8,738 bases of DNA from Burkholderiales bacterium (GTDB taxonomy: Bacteria > Pseudomonadota > Gammaproteobacteria > Burkholderiales > Burkholderiaceae_F), in contig JAHEDN010000090.1 in NCBI GenBank assembly GCA_024641225.1, positions 1 to 8,738 of the forward strand, written 5' to 3'. The position numbers were made by a program, and so were the translations under genes. Position 1 is the first letter of the stretch. Each line of letters starts with the position of its first letter. This document shows, piece by piece, positions 1 to 6,046 of this stretch. A model generated the notes under the pieces. That model saw only the letters and a list, made by a program, of their open reading frames with translations, was not told the origin of the DNA and ran no database searches.

Positions 1-612
1 CACCTGCAGCGAGACCACGTGCAGCAGGCGCAGCGAGACGGTGCCGGCAAGCGCGTGGGTGATGCCGAGCAGCAGCGCCACTGCCAGCGACGTGGCGAAG
101 GCGATCAGCACCAGAGCCGACAGATCGCGCATCGTGACCTCGGCCCGGGTCCAGCGCGTGAATCGCTGAACCGCATAGCCCGCAGCGCTGTAGGCGCTGG
201 CGGTAAGCAGCGCCGAGAACAGCGAACTGATCCCCGCCGGCGAACCGCGCACGAGCAACTCGGCCAGCAGCACGGCGACGATCACCACCGGAATCGAGCG
301 AAGCCCCGCGACAGCGACCAGGGTCAGCGCAAGTGCCGCCTGCGGATTCCATGGCGTCCATTGCGTCGGCGCCACTGCAAACAACGCGGTGCCGGCATCG
401 ACCGCCAGATATGCCGCGCAAAAGATAGCGGCCAGCAGCAGCGGACGGTCGAACAGCTTCTGCAACCCGTGCGCCCGTTCGACGGGCTCACCGAGTACGG
501 CCGGCCGGATCTCCGGGATCGTCGCCGTCGCGCCCGGCAGCTGCGCGCGCAACGCGCCCAGCCATCCCGGCCGCCCCCGGTCATCGCCGGGCACGGCGTC
601 GATTCCGCTCAT
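1..612 (-). CDS. MASE1-like integral membrane sensor protein, N-terminal part (C-terminus beyond left edge)
   Basis: The frame is open from the ATG at 612 to base 1, giving the first 204 residues. After a cytoplasmic leader of about 55 residues come several hydrophobic segments, at roughly 57-80, 91-122, 128-148 and 164-190. The stretch WTPWNPQAALALTL (about 85-98), followed by a hydrophobic helix and AELLVRG, resembles the MASE1 pattern in which a Trp/Pro motif precedes a small-residue-rich helix. MASE1 domains sit at the N-terminus of membrane histidine kinases, diguanylate cyclases and phosphodiesterases. The output domain lies outside the window, so the enzyme type cannot be told. The ATG overlaps the stop of the preceding gene as ATGA, and a good ribosome site (CAGGAG, 8 nt spacing) supports this start. 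It is the fourth gene of the yqjD-type operon. The reading frame is solid; the MASE1 assignment is moderate and rests on pattern similarity only. Confidence 0.65.
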   Translation of the reverse strand, partial: MSGIDAVPGDDRGRPGWLGALRAQLPGATATIPEIRPAVLGEPVERAHGLQKLFDRPLLLAAIFCAAYLAVDAGTALFAVAPTQWTPWNPQAALALTLVAVAGLRSIPVVIVAVLLAELLVRGSPAGISSLFSALLTASAYSAAGYAVQRFTRWTRAEVTMRDLSALVLIAFATSLAVALLLGITHALAGTVSLRLLHVVSLQV

Positions 613-977
613 TCGACCGGCTCCTGTCCGGCAGGGGTCTCCAGAGTCGGCCTCCGCAGCCACCACACTGCGGCACCCGCCGCGGCGGCGAGCAGCAGCG
701 CAATCAGCCGTCCCTTCACCACTCGCAACACGCCTGCCGCAACCGCCGAACTGACCCACGGGTGTCCGACGCTGAACCTCATCAGCCGGCCGGCGGCGCC
801 GCCCGCCGCGCCGGCCGGCGACAGTGCGCGCGCGGCGGTGCCGATCACGACCGCAGCCGTGCGCAAAGGCGCAAGTTGCTCGCGCGCTTCGAGCATGGCC
901 AGTTGCGCCGCGAGCCGCTGCGCCTGTGCACGCGCCTGGATGTGGGCGATCCTTTCCTCGGCCGAGTTCCCGTTCAT
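609..977 (-). CDS. Small YqjK-position membrane protein, hypothetical
   Basis: A 122-residue protein starting MNGNSAEER. The N-terminal part (about 5-40) is Ala/Gln/Arg/Glu-rich and probably a helix or short coiled coil. A Gly/Ala-rich linker follows (about 52-64), then a GHPW motif at 71-74 and a hydrophobic segment around 91-107 ending WWLRR, which fits one membrane helix with a positive cytoplasmic edge. It occupies the position of yqjK in the enterobacterial yqjD-yqjE-yqjK operon, but I cannot show homology by eye, so the name is positional. The start was chosen because the ATG overlaps the upstream stop as ATGA (974-977); longer in-frame extensions would run into the upstream coding region. 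Its own stop overlaps the next ATG in the same way, so all three downstream genes are probably translationally coupled. No biochemical role can be assigned. Confidence 0.75.
   Translation of the reverse strand: MNGNSAEERIAHIQARAQAQRLAAQLAMLEAREQLAPLRTAAVVIGTAARALSPAGAAGGAAGRLMRFSVGHPWVSSAVAAGVLRVVKGRLIALLLAAAAGAAVWWLRRPTLETPAGQEPVE
621..626 (-). promoter_or_regulatory. Ribosome binding site CAGGAG for the MASE1-like gene
   Basis: On the minus strand CAGGAG stands 8 nt before the ATG at 612, inside the last codons of the preceding gene. It fixes the start of the MASE1-like gene and suggests efficient re-initiation after the ATGA overlap. Confidence 0.6.
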
Positions 978-1372
978 TCGCGCCGATCCGCTTCGCGTTG
1001 CGGCGCGATCGTGCCGACCAGCGCCTCGTAATCTTCCTGAAGTGCGCCTCGCGTCCGCGGCAACGTCGCCGGAGTCCTCTCCGCGGCCCGCACCAGTCCG
1101 CGCAGCAGCACTGCGCCGGCAACCGCGAACACCAGCGCAAGCACGCCCGCGGTGCCCGCGCCGAACCGATCCCAGAGAAGCAGTGTCAGCCACGCGCCGG
1201 CCGCAACGAGCGCAACCGACAGCAGTGCAACTCCGGCCAGCGCGAAGCAGATCCAGGCGATCCACTGCCGCCGTGCCAGCGCGAGTTCCTCGGCGGCAAG
1301 GTCGGCGCGCAGCAGCAGGAGTCGGCCGACGTGCTGCAGCACGCGGCCGGCGGCTTCGAAAGAAAGCGCCAT
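974..1372 (-). CDS. yqjE: YqjE / Holin-X (PF07332-type) family membrane protein
   Basis: A 132-residue protein with the family layout. An amphipathic N-terminal helix (MALSFEAAGRVLQHVGRLLL) leads into an ELALARRQW segment. Two membrane helices follow at about 39-66 and 72-94, then a short charged C-terminal tail containing LQEDYEAL, similar to the conserved tail of the family. These small proteins are annotated as phage-holin-like but are usually chromosomal partners of DUF883 proteins, and their function is poorly known. The ATG at 1372 was chosen because the family N-terminus begins there; upstream in-frame sequence is the neighbour read out of frame. The gap to the upstream yqjD stop is 19 nt and shows no clear Shine-Dalgarno sequence. 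The stop overlaps the next gene's start (ATGA). The assignment is good by length, topology and neighbours. Confidence 0.82.
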   Translation of the reverse strand: MALSFEAAGRVLQHVGRLLLLRADLAAEELALARRQWIAWICFALAGVALLSVALVAAGAWLTLLLWDRFGAGTAGVLALVFAVAGAVLLRGLVRAAERTPATLPRTRGALQEDYEALVGTIAPQREADRRE

Positions 1373-1391
1373 TGAAAGGGATCGACGCGAC

Positions 1392-1712
1392 CTAGCGGCG
1401 CGACACCAGCATTCCGAGCAGGAAACCGATCCCGGCCGCCGTTCCGACCGCAGCCCACGGATTGGCGTGCACCCAGTCGTCCGCCCGGCGCGCCGCGACC
1501 CGGCTCTTCTCAGCGGCGGCGACACGCACCTCCGACAGCCTCAGACTCGCTCGATGCAGGTTTTCGGCGGCGCGCTCGCGCAGTTCAGTGGCCTGCTGGC
1601 CCGTGGAGGTGGCGGCCTGCTTGAGCAGCGCCTCGACGTCGCCGAGCACGATCTTCAGGTCCGAGCCGAGCTTTTCCCCGGAGACGCGGGCAGTCGTTGT
1701 GGTGTCTTCCAT
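1392..1712 (-). CDS. yqjD: DUF883 / YqjD-ElaB family C-tail-anchored protein
   Basis: A 106-residue protein beginning MEDTTTTARVSGEKL. Residues 13-80 are charged and helical, with no long hydrophobic stretch. The C-terminus holds the family hallmark: VHANPWAAVGTAAGIGFLLG, then MLVSRR at the end, which is one C-terminal membrane helix with an Arg-Arg tail. In E. coli, YqjD and ElaB are inner-membrane proteins reported to bind ribosomes in stationary phase under RpoS control; that role is transferred from the family, not seen here. The ATG at 1712 was preferred over longer in-frame starts because GGAG lies 8 nt upstream and the known family length fits. It is the first gene of a four-gene minus-strand operon. 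The leader carries a perfect 17-bp palindrome. Confidence 0.9.
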   Translation of the reverse strand: MEDTTTTARVSGEKLGSDLKIVLGDVEALLKQAATSTGQQATELRERAAENLHRASLRLSEVRVAAAEKSRVAARRADDWVHANPWAAVGTAAGIGFLLGMLVSRR

Positions 1713-1720
1713 CGTGATTT

Positions 1721-1724
1721 CTCC
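1721..1724 (-). promoter_or_regulatory. Ribosome binding site GGAG for yqjD
   Basis: GGAG on the minus strand, 8 nt from the ATG at 1712. It decides between this start and upstream in-frame alternatives that would give up to 20 extra residues. Confidence 0.65.
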
Positions 1725-1757
1725 ATTGCTGATTGAGTTGCCGGCCCGCATCCTTGA

Positions 1758-1774
1758 ACGTGGCCGGGCCACGT
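1758..1774. repeat. Perfect 17-bp palindrome in the yqjD leader
   Basis: Half-site ACGTGGCC (1758-1765), a single central G (1766), and the exact reverse complement GGCCACGT (1767-1774). It lies 45 bp upstream of the yqjD start, just downstream of a candidate -10 element, where a dimeric repressor would bind. The one-base centre disfavours a simple RNA hairpin with full pairing, although a shorter stem with a larger loop is possible. No regulator is recognised for this motif. Confidence 0.5.
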
Positions 1775-1778
1775 GAGA

Positions 1779-1787
1779 GATTTAGCA
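1779..1787 (-). promoter_or_regulatory. Candidate extended -10 for the yqjDE operon
   Basis: On the minus strand the sequence reads TGC-TAAATC, an extended -10 type element in an otherwise GC-rich region. No good -35 hexamer stands 16-18 bp upstream. Extended -10 promoters with a poor -35 are common among stress-sigma-dependent genes, which would suit yqjD, but the match is weak and this is inference. The expected start point would fall in or at the edge of the 1758-1774 palindrome. Confidence 0.3.
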
Positions 1788-1917
1788 GAAGGATCCGCCA
1801 ACGGCTGCGCGCGATCTGCTTACGCAATACCCGCAGCCCTTGCCGTCCGGGACTCAGCATAGGCTAACGCGGCGCGCGACTGGCGCTCGGTCACTACGCT
1901 GCCCCCGGCATGTGCCG

Positions 1918-1947
1918 TTCAGCCACGGCTTTACCGGCTGCTAGATT
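1918..1947 (+). promoter_or_regulatory. Weak candidate sigma-70 promoter for purT
   Basis: TTCAGC (1918-1923), an 18-bp spacer, and TAGATT (1942-1947) match the -35 and -10 consensus at 3/6 and 4/6. The predicted start would leave a leader of roughly 25-30 nt before the purT ATG at 1981. No PurR-type operator is evident. Confidence 0.28.
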
Positions 1948-1980
1948 GCGCGCCTCCATCAAACCCTGCCGCTGCAAACG

Positions 1981-3219
1981 ATGAACCGGACGCCTCCTCA
2001 ATCCTTACAGGCCGCTGCGGTGCGCCTGGGCACGCCGCTCTCACCCGGCGCCACCCGCGTGCTGCTGCTCGGCGCGGGCGAACTCGGCAAGGAAGTGATC
2101 ATCGCCCTGCAGCGCCTGGGCGTGGAAGTGATCGCCGCCGATCGCTATCCGGACGCGCCGGGCCACCAGGTCGCGCACCGGGCGCACGTGCTGAACATGG
2201 CCGACCCCGCGGCGCTGCGCGCGCTGATCGAGAGGGAACGGCCGCAGCTGGTCGTGCCGGAGATCGAGGCGATCGCCACCGATGTGCTGCTGCAGGTGGA
2301 ACGCGAGGGCCTCGCGACGGTGATTCCCAGCGCGCGCGCCGCCCACCTGACGATGAACCGCGAGGGGATCCGCAGGCTGGCGGCCGAAGAACTCGGCCTG
2401 CCGACCTCGCCGTACCGGTTCGCCGACTCGCTCGCGGAACTCGAGGCCGCGGTCGACGCGGTCGGGTTGCCGTGTCTGGTCAAGCCGGTGATGTCGTCGT
2501 CCGGCAAGGGTCAGAGCAAGGTCGACCGGCGCGAAGAACTGGCCAAGGCGTGGGAGTACGCCGGCGCCGGCGGCCGCGTCAGTCTCGGGCGGGTCATCGT
2601 CGAAGGCTTCATCGACTTCGACTACGAGATCACGCAACTGACGGTGCGTGCGCGGGCCGCCGACGGCACGACCGAAACGCGGTTCTGCGAGCCGATCGGC
2701 CACGTTCAGGTGCACGGCGACTATGTCGAGAGCTGGCAGCCGCAGCCGATGAGCGCCGCCGCGCTGGCCGCGGCCCGCGACTATGCCGGCCGGGTCACCG
2801 CCAGTCTGGGCGGGCTGGGCATCTTCGGCGTCGAACTGTTCGTCAAGGGCGACCGCGTGTGGTTCTCCGAAGTCAGCCCGCGTCCCCACGACACCGGGCT
2901 CGTGACGCTGGCTACGCAGTGGCAGAGCGAGTTCGAACTGCACGCACGCGCGCTGCTCGGCCTGCCCGTGGAGAGCAGCCTGCGCAACCCGGGCGCGAGC
3001 CGCGTGATCTACGGCGGCGTCGACGCGGCGGGCATCGTTTTCGACGGCATCGACGAGGCGCTGCGAATCGAAGGCACCGACCTGCGCCTGTTCGGCAAGC
3101 CGGAATCGTTCGTCAGGAGGCGCATGGGCGTAGCGCTGGCGCGCGGCGACGACATCGCGCAAGCGCGCGATCGGGCTACGGCGGCGGCCGCCGCCGTAAG
3201 GCCGCGCGCGGCGCCGTGA
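1981..3219 (+). CDS. purT: Formate-dependent phosphoribosylglycinamide formyltransferase (GAR transformylase 2)
   Basis: A 412-residue ATP-grasp enzyme that makes formyl-GAR from GAR, formate and ATP, the third step of purine synthesis, in the cytoplasm. It follows E. coli PurT closely from memory: LLLGAGELGKEV (29-39), PEIEAIATD (93-101), MNREGIRRLAAEELGLPTS (125-143), KPVMSSSGKGQS (168-179) in the nucleotide-binding region, and RVIVEG (204-209). GVELFV (283-288) and FSEVSPRPHDTG (295-306) carry the Mg-ATP ligands Glu285 and Glu297. The usual length is about 392; the excess is mainly about 13 extra N-terminal residues and an Ala-rich C-terminal tail. No clear Shine-Dalgarno precedes the ATG, and an in-frame GTG at 2020 would give a start closer to the E. 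coli one. The gene is alone on its strand until the response regulator, 97 bp downstream. Two palindromes lie in its last 15 codons. Confidence 0.96.
   Translation: MNRTPPQSLQAAAVRLGTPLSPGATRVLLLGAGELGKEVIIALQRLGVEVIAADRYPDAPGHQVAHRAHVLNMADPAALRALIERERPQLVVPEIEAIATDVLLQVEREGLATVIPSARAAHLTMNREGIRRLAAEELGLPTSPYRFADSLAELEAAVDAVGLPCLVKPVMSSSGKGQSKVDRREELAKAWEYAGAGGRVSLGRVIVEGFIDFDYEITQLTVRARAADGTTETRFCEPIGHVQVHGDYVESWQPQPMSAAALAAARDYAGRVTASLGGLGIFGVELFVKGDRVWFSEVSPRPHDTGLVTLATQWQSEFELHARALLGLPVESSLRNPGASRVIYGGVDAAGIVFDGIDEALRIEGTDLRLFGKPESFVRRRMGVALARGDDIAQARDRATAAAAAVRPRAAP
3177..3198. repeat. 22-bp perfect palindrome inside the 3' end of purT
   Basis: Half-site TACGGCGGCGG (3177-3187) is followed directly by its exact reverse complement (3188-3198). 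It encodes the Ala-rich tail of PurT (residues about 399-406). In RNA it could fold as a 9-bp GC-rich stem with a GGCC loop. No T-run follows, so it is not a classical intrinsic terminator. Confidence 0.6.
3201..3212. repeat. 12-bp perfect palindrome in the last codons of purT
   Basis: GCCGCGCGCGGC is self-complementary and starts 3 bases after the 22-bp palindrome ends, a few codons before the purT stop. Alternating GC of this kind is common by chance in a GC-rich genome; it is noted because of its position next to the larger palindrome. Confidence 0.4.
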
Positions 3220-3230
3220 AGGTCGAGGCG

Positions 3231-3263
3231 GGTCGTTGCCGATAGAATGTCCGTCAAACGACC
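3231..3263 (+). promoter_or_regulatory. Candidate -10 (TAGAAT) flanked by an inverted repeat, upstream of the response regulator
   Basis: TAGAAT at 3243-3248 matches the sigma-70 -10 consensus at 5/6 and is the only such AT-rich hexamer in the 97-bp gap. No convincing -35 is found 16-18 bp upstream, so an activator may be needed. The -10 is bracketed by GGTCGTT (3231-3237) and its exact reverse complement AACGACC (3257-3263), a possible operator. The leader to the ATG at 3317 would be about 60 nt. Confidence 0.35.
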
Positions 3264-3299
3264 GACAGCGCGCCAGCGGCGACCGCGCGCGAATCCTTC

Positions 3300-3305
3300 G
3301 GGGAG
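3300..3305 (+). promoter_or_regulatory. Ribosome binding site GGGGAG for the response regulator
   Basis: GGGGAG lies 11 nt before the ATG at 3317. Spacing is a little long, but it is the only purine-rich site. It supports this start over an in-frame start at 3236 that would add 27 non-homologous residues. Confidence 0.45.
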
Positions 3306-3316
3306 CAGACAGAGCA

Positions 3317-3985
3317 ATGAAAATCCTCCTGGTTGACGATCATGCGCTGATCACCGATGCACTGAAGGTGCTGCTGCTCGATCTCGATCCGAAAGCGGAG
3401 ATCATCACCGCCGGGGACGCGCCCGGCGCCGAGCAACTGGCCGCGCAGCACACCGACGCCGACCTGATGCTGCTCGACCTCGGGCTGCCCGGCGCCACCG
3501 GCACCAGCCTGCTGGAGAAACTGACTGGCCTGTATCCGGACCTGAAGATCCTGGTTCTTTCCGGCGTGCAGGACCAGCGCAGCGTGATGCGCGTCCTGCA
3601 ACTCGGTGCGTCCGGCTTCGTGCCGAAGTCGATGGCGACCGAGAACCTCGTCTCGGCAATCCGCTTCGTGCTGTCCGGTGGCGTCTACATCCCGGCCGAC
3701 CTGCTCGAAGATGCCACGCGCGGCGCACAGATCCTCGGCCTGCCCGAGCGCGGCCGAGACATGCTCGGCCGGCCCAGCGGAGGCCGCGTGCAACTCACCG
3801 AGCGGCAGGAGCAGGTGCTGCAGCTGCTGGCGCGTGGTGCGCCGATCAAGATCATCTGCCGCGAGCTGAATCTCAGCGAAGGCACGGTCAAGACGCACGT
3901 CACTGCCATCTATCGCGCCTTCGGCGCGTCGAACCGGACCGAGGCCCTGCTCGCCGCGCGCCGCAACGGTTACGACGTCGGCTGA
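3317..3985 (+). CDS. NarL/LuxR-family two-component response regulator
   Basis: A 222-residue DNA-binding regulator. The receiver domain (1-125) has the acidic pair Asp7-Asp8 in LLVDDHA, the phosphoacceptor Asp54 in LMLLDLGLPG, the switch residue Ser82 in LVLSG and the conserved Lys104 in GFVPKS. A linker of about 30 residues leads to a LuxR/GerE helix-turn-helix domain (about 157-215), with LTERQEQVLQLLARG followed by the recognition segment LNLSEGTVKTHVTAIYRAFG. All catalytic and DNA-contact landmarks are intact, so it should be phosphorylated by a histidine kinase and act as a transcription factor. The start MKILLVDDHA is the standard N-terminus of the family. It lies 97 bp after purT and may have its own promoter. 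The membrane hybrid kinase at 6047-7975 is the nearest possible partner; the partly visible MASE1-like protein is another. The 3' end overlaps the convergent transferase gene by 16 bp. Confidence 0.93.
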   Translation: MKILLVDDHALITDALKVLLLDLDPKAEIITAGDAPGAEQLAAQHTDADLMLLDLGLPGATGTSLLEKLTGLYPDLKILVLSGVQDQRSVMRVLQLGASGFVPKSMATENLVSAIRFVLSGGVYIPADLLEDATRGAQILGLPERGRDMLGRPSGGRVQLTERQEQVLQLLARGAPIKIICRELNLSEGTVKTHVTAIYRAFGASNRTEALLAARRNGYDVG

Positions 3986-5943
3986 CGGCGGGCGTCCGGC
4001 CGGCGCGCTACTGCCGCCGCGCCTGCCTGCGGCGCACGCAGCTCACCGTTCTTGAACGCGCGCGAGGCGGTCTGGTAATAGGCGATCGCCTCTTCGAGCA
4101 GGGCCGGATCAACCGCCGTCGGCGTCGATTCGAGCGTGTGCTCGTCGACCCGATAGCTCTCCACTTTCCCCTTCGGCATCAGCACGGTGAGCACGCCGTT
4201 GCGAAGGTAACCGAGCGACTCGTAGTTGCTGATGAACGCGCGCTGCACCGGCGCCGCCGCAAACGCCGACTGCCCGAAGAAGTTCTCGCCGCCGGGCCGC
4301 CCGAGCACGTCGAGCAATGTCGGCGCGATGTCGATCTGACTCAACGTCGACGCATAGGTGCCGGCGGCCAGCAGCGACGGCGCGTAAAAGACCAGCGGGA
4401 TGTGGTATTTGTCCACCGGCAGCTGCGTCTTTCCCGCCACCGACGCGCAGTGGTCGGCGGTGATCACGAACAGCGTGTCGGCGAACCAGGGCTTCGATTT
4501 GGCCTGCGCGATGAAGCGACCGATCGCGTAGTCCGTGTACTTGACAGCGCCTTCACGACCGCCCGGCGAGGGAATGTCGATCCGCCCCTCCGGGTAGGTG
4601 AACGGCCGGTGATTCGACGTCGTCATGACGTGGGCGAAGAACGCCTGGCCCGCCGGGCGCTGGTCGAGCGTGCGCAGGACCTGGTCGAACAGCGACTCGT
4701 CGTCCACGCCCCAGATGTTCTCGGAGGCGATCGTGTCCTTGGGGATATCGGTTCGGTCGACGACCTGGTAGCGGTTGGCGCCGAAGTACGCGTTCATGTT
4801 GTCGAAGTAGCCGTAGCCGCCGTAGAAGAAGTACGGCGCGACGTCCTGCGGCGCCAGCAGCTCGCCCATGGTGGCCAGATGCTCGTTGCCAGGCCGTCGG
4901 ACGACTGCCTGGCCAGGTATGGGCGGCGTGCCAAGCGACAGCGCCTCCAGGCCGCGAACCGTGCGGGTGCCGGTGGCGAACACGTGGTCGAACTTCAGGC
5001 CATCGCGCGCCAGCGCGTCGATCTCGGGTGTCAGCCCACCGCTTCCGCCATAGGTGCCGACGAACGACGCCGACAGGCTCTCGACCGAGATCAGCACGAC
5101 GTTCTTCGGGCGGCGCGTGAACGGCGCCAGAGGCTGTGCCAGCTGCTCGTGCCTGGTCGCACCTTGCCCGGGCGAAGGCCGGTGCACGCCGAGACGTGCG
5201 AGCACCGCGTCGGCCTGCGGCTGGTCGATCGTGCGATAAAAGCGGTCGTAGTCCAGTTCGTTGCGGCGCATGGCCGCGGCCAGCGTGAACAGGCCGTTGC
5301 CCGACAGTTCCTCGGCGACGGCGTTTCCGGCCCCCTGCATCTGCTCGACGCTCGCCAGCACCATGCTCGTCAACGGTGCCAGAACCGCCGCAGCGAGGAG
5401 CGCAGCGCGCTGGCGCCGGGGCAGCACCACCCGGTCGGCGCGCCGGACGGCGTGCGCCAGCCACCAGGTAACTAGCGCAGCCGCTGCGCCGATTGCGGCC
5501 AGGATCCAGCCGACCGGATAGGACTGGCGGATGTTGCCGATGACCTCGCGTGTGTACAGCAGATAGTCGACGGCGATGAAGTTAAGGCGGGTGGAGAACT
5601 CCAGCCAGAACGTCGCCTCGGCCACCGCCCCGAAGAGCAGCAGCGCGATCGAAAGCCATAGCCAGACAAGGCGCAGCACGCCGTGCACACGGCTGGCGCG
5701 CCAGCGGTTGGGCAGCAGCGCTTCGTACAGGCACACCGGTGCCACGAAAACGGAAACGACCGCGACGTCGAACCACAGCCCCTTGCCGAAGATGCCGGGC
5801 CACAGACCCAGCGGCACCATGTCGACTCCCGCAAAGGCCGCCAGGCCGAGGCGGGTCAGCGTGAAGATGGCGAGGACAAACAGCGCAACGAGCAGCGGCA
5901 GACGAGGCAGGCGGCCGGCCCAGCGCAACGGGGAGTACGTCAT
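3970..5943 (-). CDS. LTA synthase-family membrane phosphoglycerol/phosphoethanolamine transferase (sulfatase fold)
   Basis: A 657-residue inner-membrane protein with about five N-terminal membrane helices (about 14-38, 50-76, 90-114, 144-164 and 180-199) and a periplasmic sulfatase-type domain (about 280-565), the same plan as LtaS and OpgB. Active-site landmarks by comparison with LtaS: metal ligand Glu288 in LISVESLSA, nucleophile Thr328 (or Thr326) in ATGTRTVRGLEA, His445 in MTTSNHRPF, and Asp497-His498 in FVITADHCAS. Such enzymes move a phosphoglycerol or phosphoethanolamine head group from a phospholipid to an envelope glycan or lipid. Gram-negative members act on periplasmic glucans or LPS, and the substrate here is unknown. 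An upstream TTG (5949) is possible, but the ATG at 5943 is preferred; neither has a clear ribosome site. A PmrA-type box lies 45 bp upstream. The stop overlaps the convergent regulator gene. Family is near certain; substrate is open. Confidence 0.93.
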   Translation of the reverse strand: MTYSPLRWAGRLPRLPLLVALFVLAIFTLTRLGLAAFAGVDMVPLGLWPGIFGKGLWFDVAVVSVFVAPVCLYEALLPNRWRASRVHGVLRLVWLWLSIALLLFGAVAEATFWLEFSTRLNFIAVDYLLYTREVIGNIRQSYPVGWILAAIGAAAALVTWWLAHAVRRADRVVLPRRQRAALLAAAVLAPLTSMVLASVEQMQGAGNAVAEELSGNGLFTLAAAMRRNELDYDRFYRTIDQPQADAVLARLGVHRPSPGQGATRHEQLAQPLAPFTRRPKNVVLISVESLSASFVGTYGGSGGLTPEIDALARDGLKFDHVFATGTRTVRGLEALSLGTPPIPGQAVVRRPGNEHLATMGELLAPQDVAPYFFYGGYGYFDNMNAYFGANRYQVVDRTDIPKDTIASENIWGVDDESLFDQVLRTLDQRPAGQAFFAHVMTTSNHRPFTYPEGRIDIPSPGGREGAVKYTDYAIGRFIAQAKSKPWFADTLFVITADHCASVAGKTQLPVDKYHIPLVFYAPSLLAAGTYASTLSQIDIAPTLLDVLGRPGGENFFGQSAFAAAPVQRAFISNYESLGYLRNGVLTVLMPKGKVESYRVDEHTLESTPTAVDPALLEEAIAYYQTASRAFKNGELRAPQAGAAAVARRPDARRQPTS

Positions 5944-5988
5944 CAGCAACGGGGGATCGAAACGAATCCACCATTGGACCCGAGCGAC

Positions 5989-6005
5989 ATTAAGCGCAGC
6001 TTAAG
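5989..6005 (-). promoter_or_regulatory. PmrA-type direct-repeat box upstream of the transferase
   Basis: Read on the gene's strand: CTTAAG (6005-6000), 5 nt CTGCG, CTTAAT (5994-5989). This fits the known PmrA/BasR-type pattern YTTAAK-N5-YTTAAK at every defined position. It lies 45 bp before the start codon, in the only gap between the kinase and the transferase, in AT-rich bases that stand out from the GC-rich surroundings. PmrA-type regulators (OmpR/PhoB family) control envelope-modifying transferases such as eptA in other Gram-negatives. No strong -10 is visible downstream, as is usual for activated promoters. The same bases also form a small inverted repeat, TTAAGC-GCA-GCTTAA. Confidence 0.55.
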
Positions 6006-6046
6006 CTCTTTCGCCCCGCGTACTTGTGATCAGCAGGTCGCCGCCG

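Noticed and set aside
974..1372. YqjE-like protein as evidence for a prophage (holin)
   Set aside because: No other phage genes are present, and Holin-X/YqjE proteins next to DUF883 are ordinary chromosomal genes.
19..1395. 458-codon open frame on the plus strand across the left operon
   Set aside because: It is antisense to four well-supported genes, its product is an Arg/Gln/Ala-rich low-complexity string, and it lacks any family motif. Long antisense frames are expected at this GC content.
1921..1930. AGCC-AC-GGCT inverted repeat in the purT leader region
   Set aside because: Four-base arms are expected by chance in GC-rich DNA, and it matches no known operator.
2041..3162. 373-codon open frame on the minus strand opposite purT
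   Set aside because: purT is certain on the plus strand; the antisense product is His/Arg/Gln-rich with no recognisable domain.
3751..3771. 8-bp GC stem (CGGCCGAG / CTCGGCCG) with a 5-nt loop, about 200 bp past the transferase stop
   Set aside because: Considered as a terminator for the transferase transcript, but it is inside the regulator's coding linker and has no T-run on the relevant strand.
4138..5475. 445-codon open frame on the plus strand opposite the LTA-synthase-family gene
   Set aside because: The minus-strand gene keeps all active-site motifs; the plus frame is compositionally a shadow (Arg/His/Val/Asp repeats).
5944..5949. TTG start two codons upstream for the transferase
   Set aside because: An ATG lies two codons later; neither has a ribosome site, and ATG is the more probable start. 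The difference is only two residues.
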